Origin: JAJTHJ01 sp046316025
Lineage (GTDB): Bacteria > Pseudomonadota > Gammaproteobacteria > Burkholderiales > Burkholderiaceae_F
Assembly: GCA_046316025.1 (NCBI GenBank)
Contig: JBKCXU010000087.1
Coordinates: forward strand, 1 to 25,183
Length of the DNA stretch: 25,183 nt
Direction of reading: 5' to 3'
Shown here: positions 24,584 to 25,183 of the stretch, piece by piece
How positions within the stretch are numbered: the first letter of the stretch is position 1
How the letters are laid out: each line of letters starts with the position of its first letter
Translations under genes and position numbers: made by a program
The notes under the pieces: generated by a model
Told to the model about the DNA's origin: nothing
Seen by the model: only the letters and a program-made list of their open reading frames with translations
The model's database searches: none

Positions 24584-24615
24584 AAATCTTCGATCAATCT
24601 GCCGCCCGCAGAGCG

Positions 24616-24636
24616 CGGCGGCTAGCCTTGCCGCCG
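24616..24636 (+). terminator. Hairpin between the SDR and DUF485 genes
   Basis: CGGCGGC-TAGCCTT-GCCGCCG is a 7-bp perfect stem with a 7-nt loop, about 66 bp after the SDR stop. It is not followed by T residues. It could end the SDR transcript or lie in the leader of the permease mRNA. Confidence 0.35.
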
Positions 24637-24741
24637 GTCGTGGGTTGGGGTTAACCCGCACCCGCCGCGGCCGAGCGCGGCGCTCATCGACAGCACGCTT
24701 GCGGCCGGGACTCGCATCCCGGTCTTCAGGGAGACAACATA

Positions 24742-25086
24742 ATGGCAGCCACCAAGGCGGTGTCCGCGCCCGCCCTCAACTGGGCCGCGATCGACCGCGA
24801 TCCGCGCTTCCAGGCATTACATCGAAAGAAGGTCGGCGTCCTCGCCGGCCTGATGATCTTCTCGATTTTCTACTACTTCCTGCTGCCGATCGGCGCCGCC
24901 TACTTTCCGGCGCTGTTTTCGGTCAAGCTGTGGGGGCCGATCAACATCGGCATCGTCTTTGCGCTGTCGGAGTTCATCGTCGCCTGGGGCATCGCGTTTT
25001 ACTACTCGCGCCGCGCTAACCGTGAGTTCGACGCCATGGCGCGCGAACTGATCCAGGACGCCGAACGCATCGGGAGGACGGCATGA
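24742..25086 (+). CDS. DUF485 family inner-membrane protein (YjcH-like)
   Basis: This 114-aa protein has two membrane helices (about residues 33-57 and 70-94) and a charged C-terminal tail (SRRANREFDAMARELIQDAE). The start block IDRDPRFQALHRKKVG is characteristic of DUF485/YjcH, encoded just before cation/acetate symporters (ActP type) and thought to be an accessory of the transporter. AGGGAGA lies about 9 nt before the ATG. The stop overlaps the next start as ATGA, so the two proteins are translationally coupled. This supports uptake of acetate or a related short carboxylate. Confidence 0.88.
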   Translation: MAATKAVSAPALNWAAIDRDPRFQALHRKKVGVLAGLMIFSIFYYFLLPIGAAYFPALFSVKLWGPINIGIVFALSEFIVAWGIAFYYSRRANREFDAMARELIQDAERIGRTA

Positions 25087-25183
25087 ACCGCAAAGCATTT
25101 CTTTTGGCTGCCGCGCTGACGCTGGTGGCTCTACCGGCGCTGGCGCAAGGCGCCGTCGGCGCCAACTGGCGCTGGCTCACCTT
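25083..25183 (+). CDS. Start of a sodium:solute (acetate-type) symporter, cut by window end
   Basis: Only 33 codons are visible, beginning MNRKAFLLAAALTLVALPAL, a signal-peptide-like N-terminus with a likely cleavage after ALAQ. Cation/acetate symporters of the ActP/VC_2705 group begin this way, and the ATGA overlap with the DUF485 gene makes that identity likely. The visible part has no diagnostic transporter motif, so the call rests on context. Confidence 0.6.
   Translation, partial: MNRKAFLLAAALTLVALPALAQGAVGANWRWLT

Overview
This window is about 25 kb of very GC-rich, densely coding bacterial chromosome. Gene content and order (lolA–ftsK … trxB–smr, scpB–rluB, nadE–glnB, pccB–pccA, a DUF485 gene followed by an acetate-type symporter) fit a betaproteobacterium of the Burkholderiales/Rhodocyclales kind. 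That assignment is inferred from synteny and protein character, not from a marker gene. No rRNA, tRNA, CRISPR array, complete insertion sequence or prophage is visible.

Layout. 1–6.0 kb (minus strand): scpB (chromosome condensation), rluB (23S rRNA pseudouridine synthase) and the propionyl-CoA carboxylase genes pccB and pccA, all reading leftward. 6.3–8.3 kb (plus): a membrane-anchored Fe-S/CCG-domain oxidoreductase like the ETF:(mena)quinone oxidoreductases of beta-oxidation, behind a perfect 10-bp inverted repeat. 8.3–11.3 kb (minus): ftsK and the lipoprotein chaperone gene lolA, overlapping by GTGA. 11.5–14.6 kb (plus): a tightly overlapping three-gene LytS/LytTR signalling operon. It holds one intact kinase, a second kinase-like protein that has lost its phospho-accepting histidine and ATP-binding boxes, and a LytTR response regulator. 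14.7–16.6 kb (plus): trxB and an Smr-domain protein. 16.6–18.0 kb: a small accessory patch with a RelE/ParE-like toxin, an Xre-type antitoxin and a convergent gene of unknown function in lower-GC DNA. 18.07–20.08 kb (minus): nadE and glnB. 20.1–22.1 kb: a FemAB-like acyltransferase ORF (plus) that has lost its stop and runs antisense across the whole of ppa (minus). 22.1–25.18 kb (plus): an aldehyde dehydrogenase, a short-chain dehydrogenase, a DUF485 membrane protein and the first codons of its symporter partner, cut by the window edge.

Two kinds of interspersed palindromic repeat mark the gene borders. One is a C-rich, REP-like family (CCCTCTCCC…GGGAGAGGG…GGGTGAGGG) in at least five places. 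The other is a pair of 110–148 bp elements with GGCGGTGAAGATGACG termini. In several places the repeats have entered coding sequence: they encode the C-terminal tail of ScpB, form part of the LolA leader, supply the aldehyde dehydrogenase stop codon, and adjoin the lost stop of the acyltransferase.

The best candidates for something unusual are the kinase/pseudokinase/LytTR operon, the toxin–antitoxin patch with its uncharacterised neighbour, the stop-less acyltransferase over ppa, and the paired palindromic element. I did not find a clear new multi-gene system; most of the window is ordinary housekeeping.
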